Source of the DNA: Paenibacillus sp. DMB20 | Lineage (GTDB): Bacteria; Bacillota; Bacilli; Paenibacillales; Paenibacillaceae | Length of the DNA stretch: 64,000 nt | Reading direction: 5' to 3' | NCBI RefSeq assembly: GCF_000987955.1 | Contig: NZ_LAZU01000020.1 | Location: forward strand, 1-64,000 | Shown here: positions 19,618 through 29,892 of the stretch, in pieces | Numbering within the stretch: position 1 is the first letter of the stretch | Layout: every line of letters starts with the position of its first letter | Made by a program: the position numbers and the translations under genes | The notes under the pieces: model-generated | What the model was told of the DNA's origin: nothing | Seen by the model: the letters and a program-made list of their open reading frames with translations, nothing else | The model's database searches: none

Positions 19618-20393
19618 GTAAAATCGTCGCTACAGGAAAAACCGTTGAGGATGCTGTCAATCAAGGGCTAACCCGATTGGGTGTAAGTCGGGACCATGTA
19701 TCGGTTCAAATTTTGAGTCAGCCGTCAAAAGGATTCCTGGGGCTGTTCGGCGTGAAGGAGGCGAAGGTCGAACTTACGCTTCTGCCCGGCGGTGCCATCG
19801 GCGACAGACTTGATCAAGACAATTCCTCCGCCCAACAGGCTACGCCTTCAATAGAAACAAAAACGGCGGTATCCGAGCCGGTTGCGGCCGTGAATAACCA
19901 GCCCGACGAAAGTTCGGCTCCCGCCCGGGCACAGGACGGGCCCGATCCTTATCAGGAAGCGGTCCGTTTTCTGGAAGAGACCGGCCGTGCCATGGGGCTT
20001 GACGTCACGGTTGAGGTGGAGCATGGAAAGGAATTTTCGACGCTTCACCTTTCGGGTGCAGGCTTAGGGCTGATGATCGGCCGGAGGGGGCAGACGCTGG
20101 ACGCGCTGCAGTACTTGGCCAACATCGTGGCTAACCGCTATTCCGAAAGTTATCTTCGGATCGTGCTGGATGCGGAGAATTTCCGCGAACGCCGGAAGAA
20201 AACGCTGGAGGACCTGGCCGACAGGCTGGCTGCCCGGGCAGTAAAGACTCGCAAGGAGATTGTGCTCGAACCGATGCCTGCTTCGGAACGCAAGGTGATT
20301 CATTCCAGATTGCAAAACCATGCTCAAGTAAAGACGTACAGCAAAGGCGACGATCCGAACCGCCGTATCGTAATTACGATGAAGCAGCAGTAA
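19614..20393 (+). CDS. jag: RNA-binding protein KhpB/Jag
   Basis: A 259-residue protein with an N-terminal Jag_N domain (residues 1-52, GKTVEDAVNQGLTRLGVS), a low-complexity linker, a KH domain (about 120-195, with GRRGQTLDALQYLANIV) and a C-terminal R3H domain. The family binds RNA and affects cell elongation. It overlaps yidC by 4 nt (ATGA) and so is translationally coupled. A strong terminator follows. Confidence 0.95.
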   Translation: MSKIVATGKTVEDAVNQGLTRLGVSRDHVSVQILSQPSKGFLGLFGVKEAKVELTLLPGGAIGDRLDQDNSSAQQATPSIETKTAVSEPVAAVNNQPDESSAPARAQDGPDPYQEAVRFLEETGRAMGLDVTVEVEHGKEFSTLHLSGAGLGLMIGRRGQTLDALQYLANIVANRYSESYLRIVLDAENFRERRKKTLEDLADRLAARAVKTRKEIVLEPMPASERKVIHSRLQNHAQVKTYSKGDDPNRRIVITMKQQ

Positions 20394-20409
20394 AGTTTAT
20401 ATGGACGAA

Positions 20410-20447
20410 AATGACTCCTGGGCAGTAAAAGGGGTCATTGTTTTTTT
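20410..20447 (+). terminator. yidC-jag terminator
   Basis: Stem AATGACTCC / GGGGTCATT (9 bp with one G-T pair), loop of 12, followed by T7. Confidence 0.85.
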
Positions 20448-20531
20448 AAAAGATAAGAAAAGTATGAGTATTTAATATAGAGGAACTAAGAGCGGGCAGA
20501 ACTTAATCAACATTAAAGGAAGGTGAACATC

Positions 20532-21908
20532 ATGCTTAGTGATACGATTGCTGCCATTTCCACGGCGGTAGGTGAAGGCGGTATTGCCATCATCCGCGTC
20601 AGCGGACCCGATTCGGTGGTTGAGGTAGAGAAAATTTTCAAAAGCAAAACCAAGCTATCGGAAGCCGCATCCCATACGGTGCACTATGGTCATATTATGG
20701 ATCCGGCAACCCGTGATAATTTGGAGGAAGTACTTGTAACCGTTATGAGAGCACCTCGCTCTTTTACGACAGAGGATGTAGTGGAGATCAGTGCCCACGG
20801 TGGCGTCATTGCCGTGAAACGGGTCATGGATTTGCTGCTGCAGCAAAACATCCGTCTCGCGGAACCGGGGGAATTTACGAAACGGGCCTTCCTAAATGGA
20901 CGGATCGATCTTTCCCAGGCCGAAGCCGTCATTGATTTGATCCGCTCGAAATCCGACCGGGCGTTCTCGGTAGCGCTGAAACAGGTGGAAGGAAACCTGT
21001 CCCGCCGCATTAAGGAATTGCGTCATACCTTGGTGGAGACGCTGGCTCATATCGAGGTCAATATCGACTATCCCGAGCATGATGTTGAATCGCTTACCTC
21101 GGAATTCATTAAGGAAAAAAGCCGGCTGGTCATGAATGAGATCGACAAGCTGCTGAAAACGGCGGAAGAAGGCAAGATTTTGAGGGAGGGCATCACCACC
21201 GCGATCGTGGGCCGCCCGAACGTCGGAAAATCATCGCTGCTCAATACGCTGGCACATGAAAATAAGGCCATTGTTACCGATATTCCGGGCACGACACGCG
21301 ATGTGATCGAGGAGTTCGTTACCATTAATAACATTCCGCTCAAGCTGCTTGATACCGCAGGAATTCGGGAAACGATGGACGTGGTCGAGAAGATCGGTGT
21401 TGAGCGCTCCAAGCATGCCGTAAGCGAGGCGGATCTGATTTTGCTGGTGCTGAACGCCAGCGAGCCGCTGCATGAAGATGAATTGGAATTGATGGAACAA
21501 ATACGCGGTAGACAATGCATTGTGATTATGAATAAAATGGACTTACCGCAGCAGCTTGATATGGACATCGTGCGCCGTTATTATCCCGATGAGCTGATCG
21601 TTCCGATGTCGGTTAAAGCCCAAGAGGGTATTGACCGTTTGGAAGAAGCGATTTCCGGGTTGTTCTTTAGCGGCAAAATCGAGGGCGGGGATTTGACGTA
21701 TGTCAGCAATGTACGTCATATCGCTCTTCTGAAAAAAGCGAAAAAGTCCCTGATGGATGCTTACGAGGCCGCCGAGCAGTACATTCCGATTGATATGATT
21801 CAGATCGATGTACGGCTGGCCTGGGAGCAGCTTGGCGAGATTTTGGGCGAGGCGGTTGGCGATTCGCTGATCGATCAGATTTTTTCCCAGTTTTGTCTCG
21901 GAAAATAA
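20532..21908 (+). CDS. mnmE: tRNA modification GTPase MnmE
   Basis: A 458-residue GTPase that works with MnmG to place the 5-carboxymethylaminomethyl group on wobble uridine 34 of certain tRNAs. An N-terminal tetrahydrofolate-binding domain is followed by the G domain (G1 [13 protein letters not shown]3 DTAG, G4 NKMD) and the C-terminal FSQFCLGK, whose cysteine is the family hallmark. ATG 20532 has GGAAGGTG 6 nt upstream; a GTG 9 nt earlier lies within that site. Confidence 0.97.
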   Translation: MLSDTIAAISTAVGEGGIAIIRVSGPDSVVEVEKIFKSKTKLSEAASHTVHYGHIMDPATRDNLEEVLVTVMRAPRSFTTEDVVEISAHGGVIAVKRVMDLLLQQNIRLAEPGEFTKRAFLNGRIDLSQAEAVIDLIRSKSDRAFSVALKQVEGNLSRRIKELRHTLVETLAHIEVNIDYPEHDVESLTSEFIKEKSRLVMNEIDKLLKTAEEGKILREGITTAIVGRPNVGKSSLLNTLAHENKAIVTDIPGTTRDVIEEFVTINNIPLKLLDTAGIRETMDVVEKIGVERSKHAVSEADLILLVLNASEPLHEDELELMEQIRGRQCIVIMNKMDLPQQLDMDIVRRYYPDELIVPMSVKAQEGIDRLEEAISGLFFSGKIEGGDLTYVSNVRHIALLKKAKKSLMDAYEAAEQYIPIDMIQIDVRLAWEQLGEILGEAVGDSLIDQIFSQFCLGK

Positions 21909-22014
21909 GCTTCAATCTTATAAGCTTCACTGTTACCGAAGATTAGCTTCATGTCCGCATGAGGCTTTAGATATACCGTTAAATTATAAAATAATTAAAT
22001 TAGGAGGGTTTGCC

Positions 22015-23905
22015 ATGAGTTATGCAGGAGGCACTTACGATGTTATTGTCGTCGGTGCAGGCCATGCCGGCTGTGAAGCCGCGCTGGCTTCTGCCCGTAT
22101 GGGTGCGGAAACGTTGATGGTTACCATCAACCTGGATATGGTTGCTTTTATGCTGCAACCCGTCCATTGGCGGACCAGCCAAAGGACATGTTGTGCGGGA
22201 AATCGATGCCTTGGGCGGCGAAATGGGCCGCAATATCGATAAAACGTTCATTCAAATGCGGATGTTGAACACAGGAAAAGGACCGGCCGTTCACGCGCTG
22301 CGTGCCCAAGCCGATAAGTTTTCCTATCAACATACGATGAAAGAAACGCTGGAGAAGGAAGAGAAACTGACGCTCCGCCAAGGAATGGTGGACCGTCTTA
22401 TCGTGGAAAACGGAGAATGCGTCGGTATCGTAACCCAAACGGGAACCGAATACCGTGCAAAAGCGGTCGTTCTGACGACCGGTACCTATCTGCGCGGTAA
22501 AATCATTATGGGCGAACTGATGTACGAAAGCGGACCGAATAACCAACAGCCGTCCGTTAAATTGGCCCAAAATCTGCGGGAGCTTGGCTTTGATCTTGTC
22601 CGCTTCAAAACAGGTACGCCGCCCCGGGTTCATAAGGACACGATTGATTTCTCCAAAACGGAAATTCAACCGGGGGATGAAAAACCTAAGTTTTTCTCCT
22701 ACGAAACAAAATCGTCGGACAACGAACAGCTTCCTTGTTGGCTCACTTATACCTCGGTGGAGACTCACAAGATCATTAACGACAACCTACATCGGGCCCC
22801 GATGTTCTCGGGTGTCATTGAAGGTACGGGGCCTCGTTACTGCCCATCGATCGAGGATAAAATCGTCCGTTTTGCCGACAAGTCCAAGCATCAGATTTTC
22901 CTTGAACCGGAAGGCAAGAACACCAAAGAGTACTATGTTCAAGGTTTGTCTACCAGCATGCCGGAGGATGTACAGCTCGCCGTACTCCGTTCCATACCCG
23001 GGTTGGAAAAAGTAGAAATGATGCGAAACGGTTATGCTATTGAGTATGACGCCATGGTTCCTACGCAGCTGTGGCCGTCTTTGGAAACCAAGCTTTTGCC
23101 GGGTCTGTTTACGGCTGGACAAATTAACGGAACCTCGGGTTATGAGGAAGCTGCAGGTCAAGGCATTATGGCCGGCATTAACGCTGCCCGCAAAGTCCAA
23201 GGCAAGGAAGCGGTCGTGCTGGATCGATCCCAAGGCTACATTGGGGTGCTGATTGACGATCTTGTCACCAAAGGCACGAATGAACCTTACCGATTGTTGA
23301 CTTCCCGCGCCGAATATCGTCTGCTGCTGCGGCATGACAATGCCGATCTGCGTTTGACCGAAATCGGTTATGAGATCGGGCTGATCTCCGAAGAACGTTA
23401 CGCCCGGTTCCTTCGCAAGAAAGAGCTTGTGGAACAAGAAATCGAGCGATTGAGACAAACGAAGGTGAGACCGGTGGAAGTCAATGCCATGCTGGAAGCA
23501 GCCGGTTCTGCACCGATTCAGGACGGAAGCAACATGCTGACCATTTTGCGCCGTCCGGAAATCACGTTTGAAATGATTGAATCCTTGTCTCCTTCTCCTT
23601 TGGAACTCGACGAGGAAATGAAGGAACAAGTTGAAATTCAAATCAAATATGCCGGTTACATTGAAAAGCAATTGGGTCATGTGGAACGATTGCAAAAGAT
23701 GGAGAAAAAACGGATTCCGGATGATATTGTCTATGACGATATTCACGGACTTGCGATGGAAGCCAGACAAAAGCTTAACAAGATCCGTCCGATATCCATC
23801 GGTCAAGCCTCACGGATCGGCGGTGTCACACCGGCGGATATTTCGATACTTCTCGTCTACCTGGAACACTACAACCGGGTGACGGCGGCGAAAGGATCAG
23901 CTTAA
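22015..23905 (+). pseudogene. mnmG: tRNA uridine-34 modification enzyme MnmG, frameshifted as sequenced
   Basis: MnmG is the FAD-dependent partner of MnmE. The frame opens at ATG 22015 with the FAD motif [18 protein letters not shown] and runs to NLDMVAFM. The frame then shifts near 22153, where the family reads [32 protein letters not shown] continues in the next frame to 23905 without further damage. The sequence ATGCTGC in place of ATGCCNTGC implies two bases lost, most simply CCC read as C. Restored length is about 630 residues, normal for the family. The gene follows mnmE and precedes rsmG by 3 nt. Confidence 0.93.
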
Positions 23906-23908
23906 AAC

Positions 23909-24631
23909 ATGGATGTTATTCAAGAGGCGTTTGCTCACCGGCTCCAGGAGTACGGAATTACACTTAATGAGAAGCAGCTTCAGCAGTTTGAAACCTACTA
24001 CGAGGTGCTGGTGGAGTGGAACGAAAAAATGAACCTGACCGGTATTACGGAAAGGGAACAGGTGTATATGAAACACTTTTACGATTCGGTCAGCCTTGCT
24101 TTTTATGTGGATATGAGCACAGTCGAATCACTGGCCGATATCGGATCGGGTGCCGGATTTCCCGGCATTCCGCTTAAAATTTGTTTTCCGCATCTTCGCT
24201 TAACGATTGTTGATTCTCTTAATAAGAGAATTACCTTTTTAAAGCATGTTGCGGGTGAGCTGGGGTTGGAGCAGGTAGAGATGCTTCATGGCAGAGCAGA
24301 GGAGGTTGCCCGCAAGCACCCGTACCGTGATGGATTTGATCTTGTCACGGCCCGTGCGGTGGCCAGACTGGCGATTCTGAATGAATTTTGCCTTCCTTTT
24401 GTAAAGGTGGGCGGCCAATTTGCAGCGATGAAGGGCAGCGACCCATCGGAAGAGATTCTGGAGGCGGGCCGCAGCCTCAAAGAACTGAGGGGCGTCTTGC
24501 ACAAAGTACACTCCTTCTCTTTACCGGTTGATGAATCGGCACGCCACATTGCCGTCATCAAAAAGACAGGGGCCACACCGGCAAAATACCCGAGAAAGCC
24601 GGGAACAGCCGTTAAAACGCCGCTCATATAA
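23909..24631 (+). CDS. rsmG: 16S rRNA (guanine-N7)-methyltransferase RsmG
   Basis: A 240-residue S-adenosylmethionine-dependent methyltransferase (GidB) that modifies G527 of 16S rRNA. The SAM-binding motif is LADIGSGAGFPGIPLKI at about residues 71-87, followed by the DLVTARAVARL block. The C-terminal 20 residues are basic and variable. It begins 3 nt after the mnmG stop, so it is probably coupled to it. Confidence 0.96.
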   Translation: MDVIQEAFAHRLQEYGITLNEKQLQQFETYYEVLVEWNEKMNLTGITEREQVYMKHFYDSVSLAFYVDMSTVESLADIGSGAGFPGIPLKICFPHLRLTIVDSLNKRITFLKHVAGELGLEQVEMLHGRAEEVARKHPYRDGFDLVTARAVARLAILNEFCLPFVKVGGQFAAMKGSDPSEEILEAGRSLKELRGVLHKVHSFSLPVDESARHIAVIKKTGATPAKYPRKPGTAVKTPLI

Positions 24632-24652
24632 CCGGCAATCTATATTAATCTT

Positions 24653-24690
24653 AAAGAGAATGTTTCACGTGAAACATTCTCTTTTTTTTG
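24653..24690 (+). terminator. terminator-like palindrome downstream of rsmG (contains parS)
   Basis: The parS core is extended on both sides by AAAGAGAA / TTCTCTTT and followed by a run of T8. The whole 32-nt segment is self-complementary, so in RNA it would form a long stem with a U-tract, as an intrinsic terminator does. Confidence 0.65.
24661..24676. promoter_or_regulatory. parS site 1 (perfect consensus)
   Basis: TGTTTCACGTGAAACA, the exact palindromic parS consensus bound by ParB/Spo0J, which loads and spreads as a CTP-dependent clamp and recruits SMC. It lies 3 kb upstream of parB. Confidence 0.95.
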
Positions 24691-24693
24691 AAG

Positions 24694-24805
24694 ATATAAG
24701 AAAGTATAAGTTTCGGAGACGCGGCTTCCTTAGATCGCAAGAAAAACATCCGCTAAATGCGGTCTGTCTTCTGAGAATGTACGTCGAAAGACGTTTTTCT
24801 TATAT
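24694..24805 (+). other. structured non-coding element after rsmG
   Basis: ATATAAGAAA (24694-24703) pairs perfectly with TTTCTTATAT (24796-24805), closing a ~112-nt domain. Inside are at least two small hairpins: CCGC/GCGG (about 24752-24764) and ACGTC-GAAA-GACGT (24781-24794), which has a GNRA-type tetraloop. No ORF fits. I do not recognise the element; it may be a dispersed repeat or a non-coding RNA. Confidence 0.5.
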
Positions 24806-25657
24806 ATAAGGAGTTAATCTTGTAAGGACAGAAACATAGCCTTGATTTTCCAAGAAGGGCCCATTATCGATGTTCAAAATTTCTTTTATGTAGGCAGATC
24901 TATGAAAAAATCATAAGAGTTGATACTAGATCAGAGCGGTCGAAGACCGCATTAAAGTTTTGGAGGCAATATAGAATGAAATTGTAGATCATCCGGAATC
25001 GGTTTATCATGCTGATTGCAAGTACAACAGCATTCTTAATCCCAGTTTATTGTTCTATACATAATCGACAGGAACAGACAACTACAGGCAGAAACAGGTA
25101 CGTATGTCGCCGCGTTAAAGGTAAATTCGTTTCTAGTAGGGTTGATATGTTAAGACGGTCGGATGCAGGCGAGTACAATCCTCTTTTATCACGGGAGTGC
25201 TTTCAATGGAATCGCCGGAAAAGTTAGCCGTAGGGTTGGATTAACGTTTTGAGGATCGATCAGTGCCTGCAAAAATCGGACAGAACAGGTCGATTCAACC
25301 CAGAAATACAAGCCATTCTCCGCATGCTTTTGTATAAATACACCAAAAATGCAGGAAAAAAAGGTGAGTTTGTAGAATAGGATTATAGGACAAAAAGTGG
25401 TAGAATAGAATCGTAGTACCAGTCTTATGGAGGTCGGACATTTACCGGCCCTTTTGCTGATGTCATGAAGAAAGTAATGCTTTTTGCAGGGAAATGCCTG
25501 GCTTGCATGTGAGATTGAGCCGAGAAAGCGCTTGAGATGACTTTTTCATGGCGAAATGGCTTCTTGTGCTCTCCATGCTGGCTGCCGACGAGCGAATGGT
25601 TGGCAGAAAGCAGTGGCGTCGTCCATGCTATCATGAAATTAGGTGGTAATATACGGA
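24806..25657. other. gene-free stretch before noc
   Basis: About 850 nt without a convincing gene. The only plus-strand ORF of note (25009-25227, 72 codons) has no ribosome site or recognisable content. One strong hairpin, GCGGTC-GAA-GACCGC, lies at 24936-24950. Short direct repeats of GTAGAATAG occur near 25374 and 25402. Nothing else can be supported. Confidence 0.5.
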
Positions 25658-26479
25658 ATGAAAGAACAATTTTCGAAGTTGTTTGGCTTAACGGCGGAAA
25701 AAACAACACCCGGGGATGAAGTGAAGCAGATTCCGGTGAATGAGGTTGTAAGCAGCCCATACCAGCCGCGAACGATTTTTGATGACGAGAAGATCGACGA
25801 ACTGCTTCAGACGATTCGAACCCATGGCGTTATTCAACCTATCGTCGTACGTGTCCGTAACGGCGTGTATGAAATTATTGCCGGAGAGCGTCGTTGGCGT
25901 GCTGTCAAGAAGCTGGGTCTTGAAACCATCCCTGCCATTATACGGGATTTCAATGATTCCCAGGCTGCTTCTATTGCTTTGATTGAAAACCTGCAGCGTG
26001 AAGGCCTGACATCCATTGAAGAGGCGGTTGCTTATCAGAAGCTGATTGATCTTCATCAACTGACTCAGGAAAGCCTCGCTCAGCGCCTTGGTAAAAGCCA
26101 ATCCACTATTGCCAACAAAATCCGGCTGCTTCAACTTCCGGACGAAGTGAAGACGGCTCTTATGGAGCGAAAGATTACAGAACGCCATGCACGGGCATTA
26201 CTCTCATTGGATAATGAGGAGACCCAGTTGAAAGTATTGGGCGAAATCATTGCCAAGGAATTGAATGTTAAACAAACAGAGGCTCGTGTAGCTTTTTATA
26301 AAGAAGTAACCACGATCAAAAAATCCAAACGGATTTCTTACAGTAAAGATGTACGGTTGGCTTTGAATACCATTCGTCAATCGATTGATATGGTTTCAGG
26401 ATCGGGAATGGCGATCAAGACTACCGAGAATGACCACGAAGATCATTATGAGATTGTCATTAAAATCCCGAAACGATAA
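25658..26479 (+). CDS. noc: nucleoid occlusion protein Noc
   Basis: A 273-residue ParB-family protein starting [11 protein letters not shown], an amphipathic membrane-binding helix typical of Noc. The ParB/sulfiredoxin-like domain has the CTP-binding motifs YQPRTIF and GERRWRA and the ENLQREGL block. A helix-turn-helix follows at about residues 140-170 ([18 protein letters not shown]), then the C-terminal dimer domain. Noc binds its own sites and prevents division over the nucleoid. It is placed upstream of parA-parB as in B. subtilis. Start chosen for AGGTGG about 9 nt upstream. Confidence 0.94.
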   Translation: MKEQFSKLFGLTAEKTTPGDEVKQIPVNEVVSSPYQPRTIFDDEKIDELLQTIRTHGVIQPIVVRVRNGVYEIIAGERRWRAVKKLGLETIPAIIRDFNDSQAASIALIENLQREGLTSIEEAVAYQKLIDLHQLTQESLAQRLGKSQSTIANKIRLLQLPDEVKTALMERKITERHARALLSLDNEETQLKVLGEIIAKELNVKQTEARVAFYKEVTTIKKSKRISYSKDVRLALNTIRQSIDMVSGSGMAIKTTENDHEDHYEIVIKIPKR

Positions 26480-26829
26480 AGCTACCTTTAAAATGAGATA
26501 AAGACATGAAAGCGTGAAGGCGGTATTCATCGTGCCGCTTTTTCTGTTGACCTAAGAAGAAACTAGTCACAGTACCTCCTAGGAAGACAGATCGCATTTT
26601 TTGGAGCTGTATTTTAGCGTGATGAGGAAGAAATCAATCCGGACTTGTTGCACTTATATCTTCAAAAAATGGTTTCGTGTCCGAACCCAGCGGATTGCGT
26701 TTAACCGTTCCGGTGCCGCCTTTCATTGAGCGGTCTAATTCCAAATGTCCACTATACGGCAAAAGGAGAATGCTGTATATCATCTTTTGCACCCTACTAG
26801 AAGAGTCTTCCTACATTGAGGTGAAAATA
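26480..26829. other. noc-parA gap
   Basis: 350 nt. A weak hairpin with GGCGG / CCGCTTTTT around 26518-26545 may terminate noc. The parA frame is open upstream to 26677 but the extension is not family-like. No other feature seen. Confidence 0.4.
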
Positions 26830-27591
26830 GTGTCAAAAACAATTGCCATAGCAAATCAAAAGGGCGGTGTCGGGAAAACAACGACTTCCGTCAATCTGGG
26901 CGCTGGACTGGCTTCGCTTGGCAAACGGGTGCTGTTGGTGGATATCGATCCCCAAGGCAATACGACAAGTGGCGTCGGTATTAACAAAGCAGATGTTGAA
27001 AACTGCATTTACGATATTATCATCAATGATGTTCATCCGAAGGATGCCATTAGTTCGACGAACATAGAAGGTTTGGACATTATTCCGGCTACGATTCAGT
27101 TGGCGGGTGCGGAAATCGAGTTGGTACCTACGATATCCCGTGAGGTGAGGCTGAAAAAGTCGCTTGCCCTCGTAAAACCGATGTATGATTACATCCTGAT
27201 CGATTGTCCTCCGTCATTGGGGATTTTGACTATTAATTCGTTGACGGCTGCAGATTCCGTCATTATTCCGATCCAGTGTGAGTATTACGCATTGGAAGGT
27301 TTGAGCCAATTGCTGAATACGGTACGGTTGGTCCAGAAGCATCTGAACACTTCTTTAAAAATAGAAGGCGTATTGCTTACCATGTTGGATGCTCGTACAA
27401 ATCTGGGCATTCAGGTTATCGAAGAAGTCAAAAAGTATTTTCAAGAAAAAGTCTATAAGACCATCATTCCACGGAATATACGATTGAGTGAGGCGCCTTC
27501 CCATGGGCAATCGATCATAACTTACGACCCCCGTTCCAAAGGCGCGGAGGTATACTTGGAATTGGCAAAGGAAGTGATCTCTTATGAGTAA
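26830..27591 (+). CDS. parA: chromosome partitioning ATPase ParA (Soj)
   Basis: A 253-residue deviant Walker ATPase with the signature KGGVGKTTTSVNLG near the N-terminus, IDPQGN (A') and DYILIDCPPSLG (Walker B). It acts with ParB at parS and also regulates DnaA. The start is GTG 26830 with GAGGTG 6 nt upstream, giving exactly the length of B. subtilis Soj; a longer frame from 26677 adds 51 residues unlike the family. It overlaps parB by 8 nt. Confidence 0.96.
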   Translation: MSKTIAIANQKGGVGKTTTSVNLGAGLASLGKRVLLVDIDPQGNTTSGVGINKADVENCIYDIIINDVHPKDAISSTNIEGLDIIPATIQLAGAEIELVPTISREVRLKKSLALVKPMYDYILIDCPPSLGILTINSLTAADSVIIPIQCEYYALEGLSQLLNTVRLVQKHLNTSLKIEGVLLTMLDARTNLGIQVIEEVKKYFQEKVYKTIIPRNIRLSEAPSHGQSIITYDPRSKGAEVYLELAKEVISYE

Positions 27592-28423
27592 ACGTTTAGG
27601 AAAAGGGCTGGATGCGCTTATTCCTTCCTTGTCTATAAACGAGGACGATAAGGTCGTAGAGATACCATTGAGCCAACTGCGGGCTAACCCTTATCAGCCT
27701 CGCAAAACGTTCAATGATGAAGCGATTCAGGAGCTGGCCGAGTCGATTCGTCAGCATGGCGTTATTCAACCCATCATTGTTCGAAGTGTGCTTAAGGGCT
27801 ATGAAATCATCGCTGGCGAACGGCGGTTCAGAGCTTCCCAATACTGCGGTAAAGCTACTATCCCTGCAGTAGTTCGATCCTTCAGCGATCAGCAGGTTAT
27901 GGAAATTGCCCTCATAGAGAATTTGCAGCGCGAAAATCTCAATGCAATGGAGATTGCGGTTGCGTATCAAGGCCTGATGGAACAATTTTCCTTGACGCAG
28001 GAAGAGCTTTCTTTAAAGGTGGGTAAGTCTCGTTCCCATATTGCCAACTTTTTAAGATTGTTGTCTTTGCCGGAAGAAGTAAAAGAAAATGTTTCACGTG
28101 GAACATTATCTATGGGACATGCGCGAGCTATCGTTGGCTTGAAAGATCCCGTTCTGGTTAAACAGCTGGCGAAGCAGTGCGTGGAACAAGAGTGGAGCGT
28201 CCGCGAGCTGGAAGAAGCGGTTAAAAACTTGGATCGCAAGTCCGAAGAGAAGGATAAAGTAAAAGTGAAAAAGCGCGATCCGTACATTGACCATTTAGAG
28301 GAAAACCTGCGGGAGCACTTCAAAACAACGGTGAAAATTAAACATAATAAAGATAAAGGCAAAATTGAAATCAATTATTACAGTAAACAGGATTTGGAGA
28401 GGTTGCTGGAATTGCTGCAATAA
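27584..28423 (+). CDS. parB: chromosome partitioning protein ParB (Spo0J)
   Basis: A 279-residue CTPase clamp that binds parS. The N-terminal domain carries YQPRKTF, GERRFRAS and the arginine-rich ENLQREN box; a helix-turn-helix (EELSLKVGKSRSHIANFLRLL) at about 140-160 reads parS; the C-terminal segment dimerises. The gene contains its own parS site at 28090. It is translationally coupled to parA. Confidence 0.97.
   Translation: MSKRLGKGLDALIPSLSINEDDKVVEIPLSQLRANPYQPRKTFNDEAIQELAESIRQHGVIQPIIVRSVLKGYEIIAGERRFRASQYCGKATIPAVVRSFSDQQVMEIALIENLQRENLNAMEIAVAYQGLMEQFSLTQEELSLKVGKSRSHIANFLRLLSLPEEVKENVSRGTLSMGHARAIVGLKDPVLVKQLAKQCVEQEWSVRELEEAVKNLDRKSEEKDKVKVKKRDPYIDHLEENLREHFKTTVKIKHNKDKGKIEINYYSKQDLERLLELLQ
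28090..28105. promoter_or_regulatory. parS site 2 inside parB
   Basis: TGTTTCACGTGGAACA, one base from the perfect palindrome and the exact complement form found inside spo0J of B. subtilis. Confidence 0.93.
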
Positions 28424-28467
28424 AAACTTTAAAGCAGTCGCTTGATCTTTGAATGAAAAAAAGGTGG

Positions 28468-28496
28468 GGCAACGGCCTGGAACGTTGCCTTTGTTC
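28468..28496 (+). terminator. parAB terminator
   Basis: Stem GGCAACG / CGTTGCC with an 8-nt loop, then TTTGTTCT, 44 nt after parB. The remainder of the gap to 28706 shows nothing else. Confidence 0.6.
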
Positions 28497-28706
28497 TGGT
28501 CGGAAGTTTCAAAGGCGCAGCACTGGTCGAAGTTGTGAGAATCATTTGCTGAATTAGTAGAGTGTTTAGATGGAATGATAAGTATACGCTCTGCGGATTG
28601 GATGCGATTTTTTGGGCGTTGGGTTTCGTACAAAAAAATCCCGGTTTTCATGGGAGTGAAAGAGGTAGTTTCCTTACGTGCAGGTTGAGGAGGATGTGAA
28701 TTCAAC

Positions 28707-29855
28707 ATGAAATCGGTTGTATATCTTGATCATGCGGCTACTTCTTGGCCTAAGCCCCCTGAAGTGTTTGAGGCTATGTTGCAGGCGATGGAGGACGCCG
28801 GGGCAAATCCCGGACGAGGAAGCCACCGCATGGCGGTGAATGCTTCAAGAGTGCTGTATAATGCTCGTAAAACGGTGGCGGGTTTGTTTGGGGTGGGGAA
28901 TCCTAATGATATCGTCTTAACTTCCAATACAACCGAGGCGCTCAATCTTGCCATAAAGGGGTTTCTAAAACCGGGTGATCATGTCATTGCCTCCATGATT
29001 GAACACAATTCCGTAAGACGGCCGCTTGAGTTTTTAAGACGGACTCAAGGGGTGATGGTGGATTATGTGCCTGTAGACGCTGAAGGGAATATCGACTTGA
29101 AAGAGGTTGAGGCAGCATTTTGCGCGAACACCCGCTTGGTGGTATGCAGTCATAGCTCTAATCTGCTTGGTTCCATACTGCCGATTGGCGAGATTGGCGA
29201 AATGGCGGTGAAGCGTGGTGCCGTACTGCTGGTGGATGCTGCTCAAAGCGCTGGAATGCTCGCCATTGACGTAAAGGAAATGAACATCGGCATGCTTGCT
29301 TTTCCTGGCCATAAAGGATTGCTTGGACCGCAAGGAACAGGAGGACTCTATGTATCTCCGGAAATTGACTTGGAGCCTTTGCTCCATGGCGGAACAGGCG
29401 GACAATCCGAAGCGGTGGATCAGCCATCCGTGAGACCTGATCGGTATGAAGCCGGCACTCCTAATACCATAGGGTTTGCTGGTCTTCAGGCAGGAACGGC
29501 CATCGTGATTGACCGAACGCCAGAGCAAATCTATAGGCATGAGTGGGAGTTGACTCAGGCTTTAATGGAGGTTCTGGGTTCATTAAAAGGTGTTAGGCTG
29601 CTTGGTCCGGAGCTTGGCAAACCAAGAACGGGCATGATATCTTTTGTGGTGGAAAAAATGGAATCCGCCATGTTGGCATTTAAGTTGGATAGGGAATACG
29701 GAATAGCTGTGCGCGCAGGATTGCACTGCACGCCGCTAGCCCATAATGCCTCGGGCACGGAAAAAACTGGCGCGGTTAGGGCCAGCGTGGGGATGAAGAC
29801 AAGTAAAGAGGATATAGACATCATGGTAAATGCCATGGCCGAAATATTGGCTTGA
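28707..29855 (+). CDS. class V aminotransferase, cysteine desulfurase family
   Basis: A 382-residue PLP enzyme of the Csd/NifS-like group: YLDHAATSWPKP at the N-terminus, DAAQSAGMLAIDV as the PLP-contacting strand, and the Schiff-base lysine in FPGHKGLLGPQGTGGLY. The C-terminal GLHCTPLAH is typical of the 'aminotransferase V, cysteine desulfurase-like' proteins near oriC in Paenibacillus relatives. The likely reaction is sulfur removal from cysteine, but no Fe-S assembly gene lies nearby, so the partner is unknown. Confidence 0.88.
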   Translation: MKSVVYLDHAATSWPKPPEVFEAMLQAMEDAGANPGRGSHRMAVNASRVLYNARKTVAGLFGVGNPNDIVLTSNTTEALNLAIKGFLKPGDHVIASMIEHNSVRRPLEFLRRTQGVMVDYVPVDAEGNIDLKEVEAAFCANTRLVVCSHSSNLLGSILPIGEIGEMAVKRGAVLLVDAAQSAGMLAIDVKEMNIGMLAFPGHKGLLGPQGTGGLYVSPEIDLEPLLHGGTGGQSEAVDQPSVRPDRYEAGTPNTIGFAGLQAGTAIVIDRTPEQIYRHEWELTQALMEVLGSLKGVRLLGPELGKPRTGMISFVVEKMESAMLAFKLDREYGIAVRAGLHCTPLAHNASGTEKTGAVRASVGMKTSKEDIDIMVNAMAEILA

Positions 29856-29892
29856 TCGGCAGATCGAGATTGAGGAGAAGGAATGAACAAGT

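Noticed and set aside
25009..25227. 72-codon ORF in the rsmG-noc gap
   Set aside because: No ribosome site, no motif and no hydrophobic or coding pattern; treated as chance.
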